Source: Candidatus Acidiferrum typicum (lineage in GTDB: Bacteria; Acidobacteriota; Terriglobia; Acidiferrales; UBA7541). Taken from it: a stretch of DNA of 64,000 nt. The notes beneath the pieces were generated by a model. It made no database searches. It was not told where the DNA came from and saw only the letters and a list, made by a program, of their open reading frames with translations. How positions within the stretch are numbered: the stretch's first letter is position 1; each line of letters begins with the position of its first letter. Of the stretch, positions 56,034 to 64,000 are shown piece after piece. Location: assembly GCA_002478115.1 (NCBI GenBank), contig DLMH01000158.1, positions 1-64,000 on the forward strand. Direction: 5' to 3'. The position numbers and the translations under genes were made by a program.

Positions 56034-56804
56034 TCATTTCTGGGCATCGAACAGCAGGCTGGAACAGGTCAATCCCGATTCCGCCTTCTGGAGTTCACCG
56101 ATTTCGATCGAGGTAACATGGAAGCCCTTCGCCTCAATGCGCTGCCGCGTACGCGGAAACGAAGCGGGAAAAACGACGGTATCGCCAATGACCAGCGCAT
56201 TCCCGGCATGCGGCTCGGCGGGGTCCACGTCAACCCACTCGAAGCCATCCACTCGTGACCACTGAAACCACGCGCGATTTCCCAAAAGGGTATTCCGGCC
56301 CAGGTAGGTGACCGCCGATTTCAGGTGCAGGCAACCCGAGACGGGCACGGCCGTGAGGTCATAGCCAAACTGTGAAACGATAACCGCAAGTTGGCGAATG
56401 CCTTCCGCATTGGTGCGGCGTGTGAGGCCCACGAATATTCTTTTCCCCACCCGCAATACATCCCCACCCTCCAAAAGACCCGGCAATTTCACGAATGCCA
56501 ATTTGCGGTACTTCTCCAGGGCGGCCGCCAGGGAAGGTGCTTCTTTCCTGCGCGTCTCCGTGCCCAGCGAACAGATCACCGCCAGTTCATCGAGGACGAT
56601 GGCGGGATCTTCGACGAACATGGAGTCCGGGAGATCCGGCTCCTCGGGCAGAGAAATTACCCGCGCGCCGAGTTTGCGAAGGAGTTCTTCGTAGGCATGA
56701 TGCTGAGCGCGGGCCTTCGCCAGATCGATGGGTTGACGGGGAATAAAACTCAGTTCGCAGTTTGGGAGCGAGGAACTTACTTCGCGCGTGATGGCCGTCA
56801 GCAT
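56034..56804 (-). CDS. Dimethylarginine dimethylaminohydrolase-like amidinohydrolase
   Basis: The product has 256 residues of the pentein (guanidine-modifying) fold: EEPDLPDSMFVEDPAIVLDE in part, LLEGGDVLRVGKRIFVGLT, the catalytic His in SGCLHLKSAVT, and the C-terminal nucleophile Cys in GLTCSSLL. Similarity is greatest to DDAH, which hydrolyses methylated arginines to citrulline; related members are arginine deiminases or amidinotransferases. It is on the same strand as lysC and upstream of its leader but separated by over 100 bp. Confidence 0.88.
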   Translation of the reverse strand: MLTAITREVSSSLPNCELSFIPRQPIDLAKARAQHHAYEELLRKLGARVISLPEEPDLPDSMFVEDPAIVLDELAVICSLGTETRRKEAPSLAAALEKYRKLAFVKLPGLLEGGDVLRVGKRIFVGLTRRTNAEGIRQLAVIVSQFGYDLTAVPVSGCLHLKSAVTYLGRNTLLGNRAWFQWSRVDGFEWVDVDPAEPHAGNALVIGDTVVFPASFPRTRQRIEAKGFHVTSIEIGELQKAESGLTCSSLLFDAQK

Positions 56805-56864
56805 GTGGTAAATGTAGCAGAGAAACTGGCCGCCTTGGATTTTCTTGCGCTCATGGAGTGGCGG

Positions 56865-57716
56865 CTAGCGACGAGCGGGCGCAAAGCGGCCCAGAACGCG
56901 CAACTCGCTGGTGGCCCGGCGCGCCTCCTTCAAGGCTTGTTCGAGCGCATCCTGGTGATCGGCTTCGACGTCCAGATAGAACTGATACTCGAAGGGCTTG
57001 CCATGGATGGGGCGGCTCTCGATTTTGAGGAGATTGACGCCGTGTTTGGCGAAGGGCTCGAGGGAAGCAAGCAGGGCGCCGGGCTTGTGAGCGAGGCGCA
57101 TGGCCAGAGAGACTTTTGTGGCGCCGGGTTGGCGAAAATGCATGGCCTGGCCGGGCGGGAGAAGCAGGACGAAGCGGGTGAAGTTTTCGGCGTTGTCCTG
57201 AATGCTTTCGCGGAGGATGACCGCGCCGTAATGTTCCGCGGCACGGCGTCCAGCGATGGCGGCGCAGGATTTGTCCCTGCGGGCCATCATTTCGCGGACG
57301 CTGCCGGCAGTGTCTTCGGCGGGGACGCGCTTGAAGTGGGGGGATGACTCAAAGAAGCGCTCGCACTGAGCAAGAGCCATGGGATGGGAAGCGACGGAGC
57401 GAAGCAGATCGAGGGTCGAGCCGGGGCAGGCGATGAGGTGATGCTCGATGGGGAGAATGGTTTCGCCGCAAATTTCGAGTGGGCTTTCCAGCATGAGGTC
57501 ATAAACGCGGACGACGGAGCCCGCCAGGGTGTTTTCGAGCGGCAAAAGCAGAGCATCGGCGGCGCTCTCGGCGATGGCGCGGAAGGTAGCGTCGAAGGTG
57601 GGGCGAGGAATCGTGTGGATGGATTCGCCAAGCAATTGCACGGCGGCGGCTTCGCTGAAAGCGCCGGGTTCGCCCTGAAAGGCAACGCGCATGGTCTTGA
57701 AGTTTAGTTCACCCAT
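56865..57716 (-). CDS. pheA: Prephenate dehydratase
   Basis: The product has 283 residues from the ATG at 57716, preceded by GGAAG; an ATG at 57758 is an alternative. The catalytic domain begins MRVAFQGEPGAFSEAAA and contains the diagnostic TRF in NFTRFVLLLP, with SHPMALAQCERF. The ACT domain follows with ESRPIHGKPFEYQFYLDVE, so feedback inhibition by phenylalanine is expected. It makes phenylpyruvate for phenylalanine synthesis. It is divergent from the DinB gene. Confidence 0.95.
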   Translation of the reverse strand: MGELNFKTMRVAFQGEPGAFSEAAAVQLLGESIHTIPRPTFDATFRAIAESAADALLLPLENTLAGSVVRVYDLMLESPLEICGETILPIEHHLIACPGSTLDLLRSVASHPMALAQCERFFESSPHFKRVPAEDTAGSVREMMARRDKSCAAIAGRRAAEHYGAVILRESIQDNAENFTRFVLLLPPGQAMHFRQPGATKVSLAMRLAHKPGALLASLEPFAKHGVNLLKIESRPIHGKPFEYQFYLDVEADHQDALEQALKEARRATSELRVLGRFAPARR

Positions 57717-57806
57717 GTTTGGCTTCCGTCGGCCGGCATGTTGTCTCCTGCGCGCCATGGCCAGCTATAATTGGCGGTCTGTAGCTGTTTGGGAGGCAAA
57801 TGCATC

Positions 57807-58340
57807 ATGACACAGAATCGTCCGCAAGCGAGCGAATACGCGCCCTATTACGAAAAGTACGTGGCGCAGGTACCCGATGGGGAGATTGTGGAAACGCTGG
57901 AGGCGCAGTTAAGGGAAATGAAACTGCTGCTGGGGGCTCTAAGCGAGAAAGGGGCGGAGTTTCGCTACGCCGTGGGGAAATGGTCGATCAAAGAGGTGCT
58001 GGGGCACATCAGCGATACGGAACGGATTTTTGCCTACCGGCTGTTGCGGATTGCGCGCGGAGACCAGACGCCGCTGGCGGGATTTGAGCAGGATGATTAC
58101 GTGAAGACGGGGAATTTTTCGGCGCGGCCGCTGGCGGAACTTCTGGAAGAGTTTACGGCTGCGCGGCGGACGACGATCGCGTTAGTGCAGTCGCTGGATG
58201 AGGCGGCGTGGTTGCGGCGGGGCGTGGCCAATCAGAAAGAGATCAGCGTGAGAGCGCAGGCGTTCATCATTGCGGGGCACGAGCGTCACCATCGCGTGGT
58301 GCTGCAGGAGCGGTACTTTCCGGCGTTGCCGCGAGGCTGA
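57807..58340 (+). CDS. DinB-family four-helix-bundle protein
   Basis: The product has 177 residues from the ATG at 57807; GGGAGG lies 11 bases upstream. DinB features are KWSIKEVLGHISDTERIFAY and the closing IIAGHERHHRVVLQERYF, giving the three-His metal site of this superfamily. Many members are thiol-dependent transferases or of unknown function. It ends 7 bp before the convergent membrane protein gene. Confidence 0.88.
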   Translation: MTQNRPQASEYAPYYEKYVAQVPDGEIVETLEAQLREMKLLLGALSEKGAEFRYAVGKWSIKEVLGHISDTERIFAYRLLRIARGDQTPLAGFEQDDYVKTGNFSARPLAELLEEFTAARRTTIALVQSLDEAAWLRRGVANQKEISVRAQAFIIAGHERHHRVVLQERYFPALPRG

Positions 58341-58347
58341 CTATCCA

Positions 58348-58746
58348 TCACATGGGGCCGGGCAGATCCTGGTTTTTTTGCAGCGCGCGTCCGGCTTCCC
58401 GCCGAGCCGGCACGGCAATTCCATGCGCGGGGAGGATCAACTCTCCGGACCAATCGCGTGAAAGGCGGGACGCATCAGGTCTGGGGAGAACCTGCTTGCG
58501 CCGCGGACGAACCATATAGAAGAGCAGAACACTGGCCAACGCGAGGATCACGCTCGCGGACAGTATAGAAGCTAGATCGGCTTCGAGGGGCTTGAGGCTA
58601 GCCTCCGCGAGCAAATAAATTCCGCAGAAGAGGAGGCCGAACTCGACAAACGCGCCGAGGCTCCAAAATGTGCGTGGCAGGCTGGCGCGAACCACCAACG
58701 GTGTTTTGTAGTGGGCCGATGCAGAATTAATTCGAAAGATGCGCAT
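58348..58746 (-). CDS. Hypothetical two-helix membrane protein
   Basis: The product has 132 residues from the ATG at 58746, with GGAAGGAG eight bases upstream. Two transmembrane segments are FWSLGAFVEFGLLFCGIYLL and ILSASVILALASVLLFYMV. A basic cytoplasmic tail follows. I recognise no family. The strong ribosome site and the adjoining upstream gene support it as real. Confidence 0.65.
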   Translation of the reverse strand: MRIFRINSASAHYKTPLVVRASLPRTFWSLGAFVEFGLLFCGIYLLAEASLKPLEADLASILSASVILALASVLLFYMVRPRRKQVLPRPDASRLSRDWSGELILPAHGIAVPARREAGRALQKNQDLPGPM

Positions 58747-58752
58747 GAAAAA

Positions 58753-59037
58753 CTACTCCTTCCGGGTTTGCCGTTGCTTCCCTGACGATTCGTCGTTGTG
58801 GAGAAACTCCAGGTAGGTAGAAGCGACGGGTGTGTTAGCACGCTTCAAAGGCCAACCGCAGACGCAGCGGGGGCTGGCCTCTTCCCTTGGCGACAGCGAC
58901 AAGGTCACGGACCAACGGCAATCACGATTTTCGCAAAACCATTTTGCTTTTTCCGTTTTCACCACAACGGACCCCACGGTTATTAAAACGTCCACAGTAA
59001 ACGATGGTACTTCCTGGGAATGGATATTGTGCTTCAT
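58753..59037 (-). CDS. Small zinc-ribbon-like protein
   Basis: The product has 94 residues from the ATG at 59037. A four-Cys cluster is seen as CENRDC and, after 19 residues, CVC with Gly, a zinc-ribbon pattern. The segment WSVTLSLSPREEASPRCVCG looks conserved. It ends six bases before the next minus-strand start, so the two are probably cotranscribed. The function is unknown. The start could lie at an upstream TTG (59061). Confidence 0.5.
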   Translation of the reverse strand: MKHNIHSQEVPSFTVDVLITVGSVVVKTEKAKWFCENRDCRWSVTLSLSPREEASPRCVCGWPLKRANTPVASTYLEFLHNDESSGKQRQTRKE

Positions 59038-59440
59038 ATACCTATGCAGTAATAGAAGCAAGAGGAAAAATTAAAATAAAAGCGGTTGCGGAGGAAAGAG
59101 AGTTTCCAATTTGGGAAAACTGCGAAGTTTCCCGTTTCCTTCGCTAGGGATGCCAAAAAAGAGTGTGAAGGGGTTCCATTTCGGAACGCCAACGCGGCAC
59201 TTTGGGCTCAAACGGGCGGGCCGGAGCCGAGGAGCGCCAAGTTGCTAACTTTTGCAACGGGCTGCTACACTGCAAAATTGTCGGTTGCTTTTTGACGTGA
59301 CACAGGCTGTGATCTGCAGACGTCATACCGGCATCCCTGCGTGACTTTCCGCTGCAGACGCGGCAATTCCGGCGAAAGCGGCATTCCGGCCCGGCCCACA
59401 ACACAAAATCGGCCTTGGCCCTTCAGATGGGAGAATTCGC
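59038..59440. other. Intergenic region before lpdA
   Basis: About 400 bp between divergent genes. No open frame with protein-like sequence is seen. The AT-rich stretch around 59060-59110 and TTGCTAACTTTTGCAACGGG near 59240 could hold promoters, but nothing decisive is visible. Confidence 0.35.
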
Positions 59441-60838
59441 GTGGCTAAATACGACATCGCAATTATCGGCAGCGGACCGGGCGGCTATGTGGCGGCGATT
59501 CGCGCGGGCGAACTCGGTCTGAAAACCGTGGTCGTGGAGAAGGATCCTTTCCTGGGCGGAACTTGCCTGCACGTGGGATGCATTCCGACGAAAGTGCTTC
59601 TGCATCACGCCGATGTTTATGACCACATGAAGAACGCGGCGGAGCTGGGGTTTGAGGTAAGCGGGCTGAAGATCAACTGGGCCAACGTGCTGGCGCGCAA
59701 ATCGAAGATTGTCACGAAGCACTCGAAGGGCATCGAGTTTCTGTTCAAGAAAAACAAGGTGGAATGGGTGCAGGGCTGGGGAAAGTATGAAGGCCCGGGC
59801 AAGGTGAGCGTCGAGAAGGACGGCAAGAAATCGACGATCGAAGCGAACAACATCCTGATGGTGAGCGGTTCGGAAGCGAAGGCGCTGCCGGGAATCGAGC
59901 CTGACCATAAGACGATTCTGACCAACCGCTCGATCCTGCAGTTGCCGGGAATTCCCAAGACGCTGATTGTGATTGGAGCGGGGGCGGTAGGCGTGGAGTT
60001 TGCGTCGATTTTCAATTCTTTTGGCTCGCAAGTGACGATTCTGGAAGCTCTGCCACGCGTTGTGCCGGTGGAAGACGAGGAGATTTCCGCGGAACTGGAC
60101 AAGACCTACCGGAAGAAGGGCATCAACATTCAAACCGGATGCACCGTGGATGGCGTGAAGAAAGACGCCAAGGGCGTGACCGTGTCGTTCAAGGATAAAG
60201 AGGGGAAAGCACAGACGCTGCAGGCGGAAAAGCTGTTGCTGGCGGTCGGGCGCAAGCCGATGACGGAAAATTGCGGGCTGGAAAAGTCGAAAGCAAAGTT
60301 GGAGCGCGGGTTTGTGCAGGTGGATGAATTCATGCAGACCGCTGAGCCGAATCTGTATGCGGTAGGCGACATCGTCGCAGGATTGCCGCAACTGGCGCAC
60401 GCGGCGATGATGGAGGGCATCGTCGCGGTTACGCACATCGCGGGGAAGCCGACGCAGCCGATCGTGAAGACGCGCATACCCAATGCCACGTATTGCGAGC
60501 CGCAGATTGGCTCCATCGGGCTGACGGAAAATCAGGCGCGGGAAGCCGGTTACAAGGTGAAAATCGGGAAATTCCCGTTCGTCGGCAACAGCAAGGCGAC
60601 GATCCTGGGAAATCATGGCGGCTTCGTCAAAGTGGTTTCCGACGAGACCTATGGCGAAGTGCTGGGAATTCACATCATTGGGCCGCTGGCGACGGAGATT
60701 CTTGCGGAGGCCACCACGGTGCTGCATCTCGAGGGCACCATCGACGACATGATGAACATGATTCACGCGCACCCGACGGTGTGGGAAGCGATGGGGGATG
60801 CATTCGCGTCGGTCCGCGGTTTGCAAATCAACGTCTGA
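59441..60838 (+). CDS. lpdA: Dihydrolipoyl dehydrogenase (E3)
   Basis: The product has 465 residues. FAD-binding GSGPGGYVAAIRAGELG is at the N terminus, the redox-active disulfide is Cys42/Cys47 in GGTCLHVGCIPTK, NAD-binding is VIGAGAVGVEFASIF, and the C-terminal His444/Glu449 pair is in HAHPTVWEAM. It regenerates lipoamide in 2-oxoacid dehydrogenase complexes. The nearby lipB (lipoate attachment) and pyruvate dehydrogenase E1 alpha genes fit that role. Confidence 0.97.
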   Translation: MAKYDIAIIGSGPGGYVAAIRAGELGLKTVVVEKDPFLGGTCLHVGCIPTKVLLHHADVYDHMKNAAELGFEVSGLKINWANVLARKSKIVTKHSKGIEFLFKKNKVEWVQGWGKYEGPGKVSVEKDGKKSTIEANNILMVSGSEAKALPGIEPDHKTILTNRSILQLPGIPKTLIVIGAGAVGVEFASIFNSFGSQVTILEALPRVVPVEDEEISAELDKTYRKKGINIQTGCTVDGVKKDAKGVTVSFKDKEGKAQTLQAEKLLLAVGRKPMTENCGLEKSKAKLERGFVQVDEFMQTAEPNLYAVGDIVAGLPQLAHAAMMEGIVAVTHIAGKPTQPIVKTRIPNATYCEPQIGSIGLTENQAREAGYKVKIGKFPFVGNSKATILGNHGGFVKVVSDETYGEVLGIHIIGPLATEILAEATTVLHLEGTIDDMMNMIHAHPTVWEAMGDAFASVRGLQINV

Positions 60839-60967
60839 AGAGGGTTGAAAGTTGAAAGTCGAAAGTCAAGGATCGAGAGTGGGAAGTAGTACTGGCTGGC
60901 GGGCCGGTGCGCTTCTTTTGGATTCACTTTGAACTTTCAACTTTAGACCATCTCCGCTGCCTCACCT

Positions 60968-61702
60968 ATGAATCCTCTCTTTATCAGCGACCTGGGCCTC
61001 ATCTCGTACACCGAAGCCTATGCTCTGCAGCAGCGCCTGGCAGCGGCGCGGAAGGCTGGAGCGATGGAGGATGTGCTGCTGCTGTGCGAACACCCGCACG
61101 TCGTCACTCTGGGGCGGAACGCGAAGCGGGAAAATCTGCTCGTCTCGGAACACGTGCTGCGCCAGAAGGGCGTTGAGTTGCACGCGACCAATCGCGGCGG
61201 AGACATCACCTATCACGGTCCAGGGCAGATTGTGGGCTACCCGATCCTGAATCTCGGAGCCATCAAGCGCGATGTGGCCTGGTATGTGCGTACGTTGGAA
61301 GAAACGATGATCCGCGCCACCGCCGATTTTGGCCTCGCGGCCTTCCGCATTCCGGGGAAAACGGGCATCTGGGTCAATCCCGTCGCGAAGCCGGGCACCG
61401 CCGAGGAAAAACTCGCTGCCATCGGCGTGCACATCAGCCGGTGGGTCACCTCCCACGGCTTCGCCTACAACGTCTCCACCGACTTGCGCTTTTTCGATCT
61501 CATCATTCCCTGCGGTATCGCCGAGCGCAAAGCCACGTCGCTTGAAAAGCTCCTATCCCGCAATGTCGCTCTCGACGAAGTGAAGCCCCGTCTGGGCTAC
61601 CACTTCTCCGAACTCTTCTCCTTTGCGCCTCGCCCCATCTCCAGCGAAGAACTCGCTTCCTTTCTCTCCGGGTTCGAGGAGAAAGTTCCCACTTCGCTTT
61701 AG
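60968..61702 (+). CDS. lipB: Octanoyl-[ACP]:protein N-octanoyltransferase
   Basis: The product has 244 residues. The LipB signature RGGDITYHGPGQIVGYPI is at 76-93. The catalytic Lys148 in KLAAIGVHISRW and Cys182 in IIPCGI are both present. It transfers octanoyl groups from acyl carrier protein to the lipoyl domains of 2-oxoacid dehydrogenases. It follows lpdA after a 129-bp gap containing short GTTGAAAGT-type direct repeats. Confidence 0.96.
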   Translation: MNPLFISDLGLISYTEAYALQQRLAAARKAGAMEDVLLLCEHPHVVTLGRNAKRENLLVSEHVLRQKGVELHATNRGGDITYHGPGQIVGYPILNLGAIKRDVAWYVRTLEETMIRATADFGLAAFRIPGKTGIWVNPVAKPGTAEEKLAAIGVHISRWVTSHGFAYNVSTDLRFFDLIIPCGIAERKATSLEKLLSRNVALDEVKPRLGYHFSELFSFAPRPISSEELASFLSGFEEKVPTSL

Positions 61703-61829
61703 GTAGTTTGTAAGACCTTTCCGTGTTGACGCAAAGAGGACGTGATATGCTCGCGCAATGAACTGATCTCGAGGAAGAAGCGGCAGCGGATTCGGCGGAG
61801 CGCTCTGCGCAAGCCGCAAGGAGGAAAGA

Positions 61830-62186
61830 ATGAGCCCTGGCGTAGGCACTTTTCTGATTTTACTGGTTCTGTCGCTCGTTGTGCCAACCATCTTGTTTCT
61901 TGTTCTGCGTGACAGCCTTCGCGAACTGCTGAAACACACCGTCAAGCTTCCCGGAGGGGTCACCTTTTATTTGCGATCGTTCCTACTTGTTCTCTATCTC
62001 TCCGCGCTCTCGGTAGCGGTGGGAACTTCCTTCGACCTGCCAGCGGGCTCTCGCTTCATGCAATATGTTTGGAAGGGTGCCGAGGGCGTGTCATCAACCA
62101 TGCAAGCGACACTCCTGTTTGTCGGCATCTACGTGGTGGTGGTCACTATCCTCATTGCCACGCTGAAGATTAAAGATGACCAATGA
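61830..62186 (+). CDS. Small membrane protein of unknown function
   Basis: The product has 118 residues preceded by AAGGAGGAAAGA. Three hydrophobic helices are apparent (FLILLVLSLVVPTILFLVL, SFLLVLYLSALSVAVG, ATLLFVGIYVVVVTILIATL). I recognise no family. Its 3' end overlaps the next gene by 11 bp, so they form a two-gene unit. Confidence 0.7.
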   Translation: MSPGVGTFLILLVLSLVVPTILFLVLRDSLRELLKHTVKLPGGVTFYLRSFLLVLYLSALSVAVGTSFDLPAGSRFMQYVWKGAEGVSSTMQATLLFVGIYVVVVTILIATLKIKDDQ

Positions 62187-62562
62187 GCAATATCTGATCA
62201 CCTCCTATTTCGCAAGCGCGGTCATTTCCATCGCGCTGGGTACGCTGGTGTATTTCTATCTGCGGCGTTCGTTCGGCGAGATTGCGGAGACTGCCTCGGG
62301 AAGGCAGTTCCCAGCCATCTTGAAAAAACTCTTTCCTTTCGGGTTGGTTTTTCCGGCCCTGATGGGATTCATTTCCGTCTCCTACTCAAGCTGCAATCAC
62401 GAAACCTATGAAAAAATTGTGCAGAACCGGGAATACCTTGTAGAGAAGAACCAGGAACAACTTTCTTCGACGTTGCTCTCCCTCTTGATCGCAATACTGG
62501 TTTGGAATCTGGTCCTCGTTCTCGTCCAGAAGTATGCCCCGAACGGCGGGAAGAGACCCTGA
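62176..62562 (+). CDS. Small membrane protein of unknown function, partner of the preceding gene
   Basis: The product has 128 residues with three hydrophobic segments (YFASAVISIALGTLVYFYL, LFPFGLVFPALMGFISVSY, TLLSLLIAILVWNLVLVLV). A hydrophilic loop HETYEKIVQNREYLVEKNQE lies before the last helix. The pair resembles subunits of a small membrane complex, but nothing links it to a known function. Confidence 0.7.
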   Translation: MTNEQYLITSYFASAVISIALGTLVYFYLRRSFGEIAETASGRQFPAILKKLFPFGLVFPALMGFISVSYSSCNHETYEKIVQNREYLVEKNQEQLSSTLLSLLIAILVWNLVLVLVQKYAPNGGKRP

Positions 62563-62597
62563 ACCAACGGACCTGCAAAACCTCCTCAATTGGCTGA

Positions 62598-62633
62598 CGG
62601 GGAGCGGGTTGCTTCGTGCAAACTCGCTCCCCG
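62598..62633. terminator. Long hairpin after the membrane-protein pair
   Basis: CGGGGAGCGGGTTGC pairs with GCAAACTCGCTCCCCG around TTCGT, with one G-U pair and one bulge. No U tract follows, so it may be a processing or partial terminator structure rather than a standard intrinsic terminator. Confidence 0.45.
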
Positions 62634-62793
62634 AACCTGCCCATTTCAGAAGAACCTGTTGGCTTTTCCCGCGCGACGTGCGGCCCTCCCATTTGCCGCA
62701 TCCTCCCGTAAAGCTCCGGCGCCCGGCATTAGGCGCTGCGCCCCTTCCGATTTATCATAGGTGACCGGACTGCCATCCGGAGAAACCCCGACC

Positions 62794-64000
62794 ATGCCTG
62801 TCACCGAATCGCGCCGCAAAGCCAAACTCTCGCGCCAGCAATACCTCGATCTCTACTACTACATGCGCCTGAACCGCGAGGTTGAAGAGACCATGACGCG
62901 GCTGTTCCGGCAGAATAAGATTGTCGGCGGGCTATATTCCAGCCTGGGCCAGGAAGCAATTTCCGTGGGGACGGCGTACGCGCTGGAAAAGCGCGATTGG
63001 CTGGCGCCGATGATCCGCAACATCGGAGCGCTGCTGGTGAAGGGTGTGCCGCCGCGGGATATTTTCACGCAACACATGGCGAAATACACGTCGCCGACGA
63101 AGGGGAGAGACGGCACGAGCCACTTCGGGGACCTGGAAAATCTGCACATCGTTTCGCCGATCTCCATGCTCGGCGACCTGATCCCGGTGATGACCGGCGT
63201 GGCCATGGGGGGAAGATACCTTGGGCAAAAGATTGTGACCATGACGTGGATCGGGGATGGGGGCAGCTCCACGGGCGTTTTTCACGAGGGGCTGAATCTG
63301 GCGGCATCCCAGCGGGCGGCATTTGTGCTGATCCTGGAGAACAACCAATGGGCGTACTCCACGCCGGTGCGGCGGCAGGTGCCGCTGGAGAATCTGGCGG
63401 ACCGCGCGAAGGCGTACGGCATCGCCAGTTACATTGTGGATGGGAACGACGTGGTGGAGGTGTACACCACGGCGAAAGAGGCGGTGGAACGGGCGCGGGC
63501 GGGCGAAGGGCCAATCCTGATTGAGGCAAAAACTTTCCGGCGGCGCGGGCATGCGCAGCACGATCCCGCGGAATACATTCCCAAAGAGCAGCGCGAATTC
63601 TGGGAAAAGCGCGACCCGATTGCGCTGTGCGAAGCCTTTTTGTTGAAGGAAAAGCTGCTGGACGCGAAGGGCAAAAAGGAAATGGAGGAGAAGCTGGCGA
63701 GCCTGCTGGAGAAGGAGCGTGAGTTTGCGGAGAATTCGCCGATGCCGCCGGAAGAGACCGTCCACGGAGGTGTTTACTGCGGCGGGGATGATTGCCACAA
63801 GATTCGCCCGAAATGGGAGCGGCCGATTGCGGAAGTGATGCCGCCGCAGAGCAGCGTCGAACCCGTGTGGAAGGTGGAAGGATTTGGGAAGGGGAAGAGT
63901 TCCTCCGGCAAGAATGCGCCGATTCATTTTGGCGATGTGCAACCGGAACACAGGGCACAGGAGCCTAAGGGACGGGCCGTAAAGAAGTCCGACAGGAAGC
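62794..64000 (+). CDS. pdhA: Pyruvate dehydrogenase E1 alpha subunit (partial, cut by window end)
   Basis: The frame is open from the ATG at 62794 to the window end, 402 codons without a stop. LFRQNKIVGGLYSSLGQEAI and LGDLIPVMTGVAMGGRYL are typical of E1 alpha. The thiamine diphosphate motif runs from GDGGSSTGVFHEG to ILENNQWAY, and RRRGHAQHDPAEY follows. The last 80 residues are a charged extension beyond the usual end, so the stop should be close. It decarboxylates pyruvate or a branched 2-oxoacid; the E1 beta and E2 genes should lie outside the window. Proximity to lpdA and lipB fits. Confidence 0.9.
   Translation, partial: MPVTESRRKAKLSRQQYLDLYYYMRLNREVEETMTRLFRQNKIVGGLYSSLGQEAISVGTAYALEKRDWLAPMIRNIGALLVKGVPPRDIFTQHMAKYTSPTKGRDGTSHFGDLENLHIVSPISMLGDLIPVMTGVAMGGRYLGQKIVTMTWIGDGGSSTGVFHEGLNLAASQRAAFVLILENNQWAYSTPVRRQVPLENLADRAKAYGIASYIVDGNDVVEVYTTAKEAVERARAGEGPILIEAKTFRRRGHAQHDPAEYIPKEQREFWEKRDPIALCEAFLLKEKLLDAKGKKEMEEKLASLLEKEREFAENSPMPPEETVHGGVYCGGDDCHKIRPKWERPIAEVMPPQSSVEPVWKVEGFGKGKSSSGKNAPIHFGDVQPEHRAQEPKGRAVKKSDRK

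Noticed and set aside
59423..60826. Minus-strand frame of 467 codons
   Set aside because: It is antisense to lpdA, which is unambiguous.

Overview
The window is GC-rich bacterial chromosome that I would place in Acidobacteriota (Terriglobia-like). The basis is indirect: the mix of TlpA/cytochrome P460/MauG-type proteins, very large multihaem cytochromes, PilZ-TonB and SYLF proteins, and short dispersed intergenic repeats. There is no rRNA or other marker to fix this. Genes lie on both strands, mostly singly or in short operons. No CRISPR array, rRNA or intact transposase is visible. Left part (1-19.7 kb): a small hypothetical gene, a cytochrome P460-like protein, typA, a CocE-type hydrolase, a phospholipase B-like NTN hydrolase, a MauG-type dihaem peroxidase, and an ECF sigma factor. 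An efflux pair follows (HlyD-type adaptor plus a TolC protein carrying an N-terminal STAS domain), then a TlpA thioredoxin, a UroD-family protein, a truncated second copy of the TlpA gene, and a GAF-GAF-AAA+ sigma-54 activator. At 18.8-19.7 kb a lipoprotein with an RNase A-like (CDI-type) toxin domain overlaps a CdiI-like immunity gene. Island region (19.69-29.98 kb): an intact tRNA-Val(GAC) is followed by three direct repeats of its 3' half, ending at 22470, 27600 and 29982. These look like att scars of successive integrations. The three segments carry an S9 prolyl oligopeptidase; a F420-type NADP oxidoreductase with an RND pump fused by deletion to a decapitated membrane-fusion gene; and a zinc-ribbon PD-(D/E)XK-like nuclease divergent from an unknown, possibly HEPN-like protein. 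No integrase remains, but 25-codon tails of an att-abutting reading frame do. Middle part (30-41 kb): an OmpA-like coiled-coil protein, a SYLF protein with a clear terminator, a stop-interrupted remnant of an outer-membrane beta-barrel gene, two monohaem cytochromes, then a 6.5-kb multihaem operon. That operon encodes a NapC/NirT-like hexahaem protein, a 19-haem membrane-anchored cytochrome, a b-type cytochrome and a 13-haem c/b-type fusion (40 c-haem sites with the two small cytochromes), and looks like a quinone-linked electron conduit. Right part (41-64 kb): a class II aldolase, glutamate dehydrogenase, PilZ-TonB protein, tryptophanase-like lyase, MetX-like hydrolase, B3/4-domain protein, and a phospholipid operon resembling E. 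coli ynbABC. After these come an aspartokinase-asd operon, DDAH-like hydrolase, prephenate dehydratase, DinB protein, lpdA, lipB, two small membrane proteins and the start of a pyruvate dehydrogenase E1 alpha gene cut by the window end. The lysC-asd operon is preceded by a thrL-like Thr/Ile-rich leader peptide and an intrinsic terminator, which is a classical attenuator layout; its aspartokinase lacks ACT domains and contains an in-frame TAA. I regard the tandem tRNA att array, the lipoprotein RNase toxin/immunity pair, the attenuator with the broken lysC, the multihaem cluster and the STAS-TolC fusion as the most notable content.
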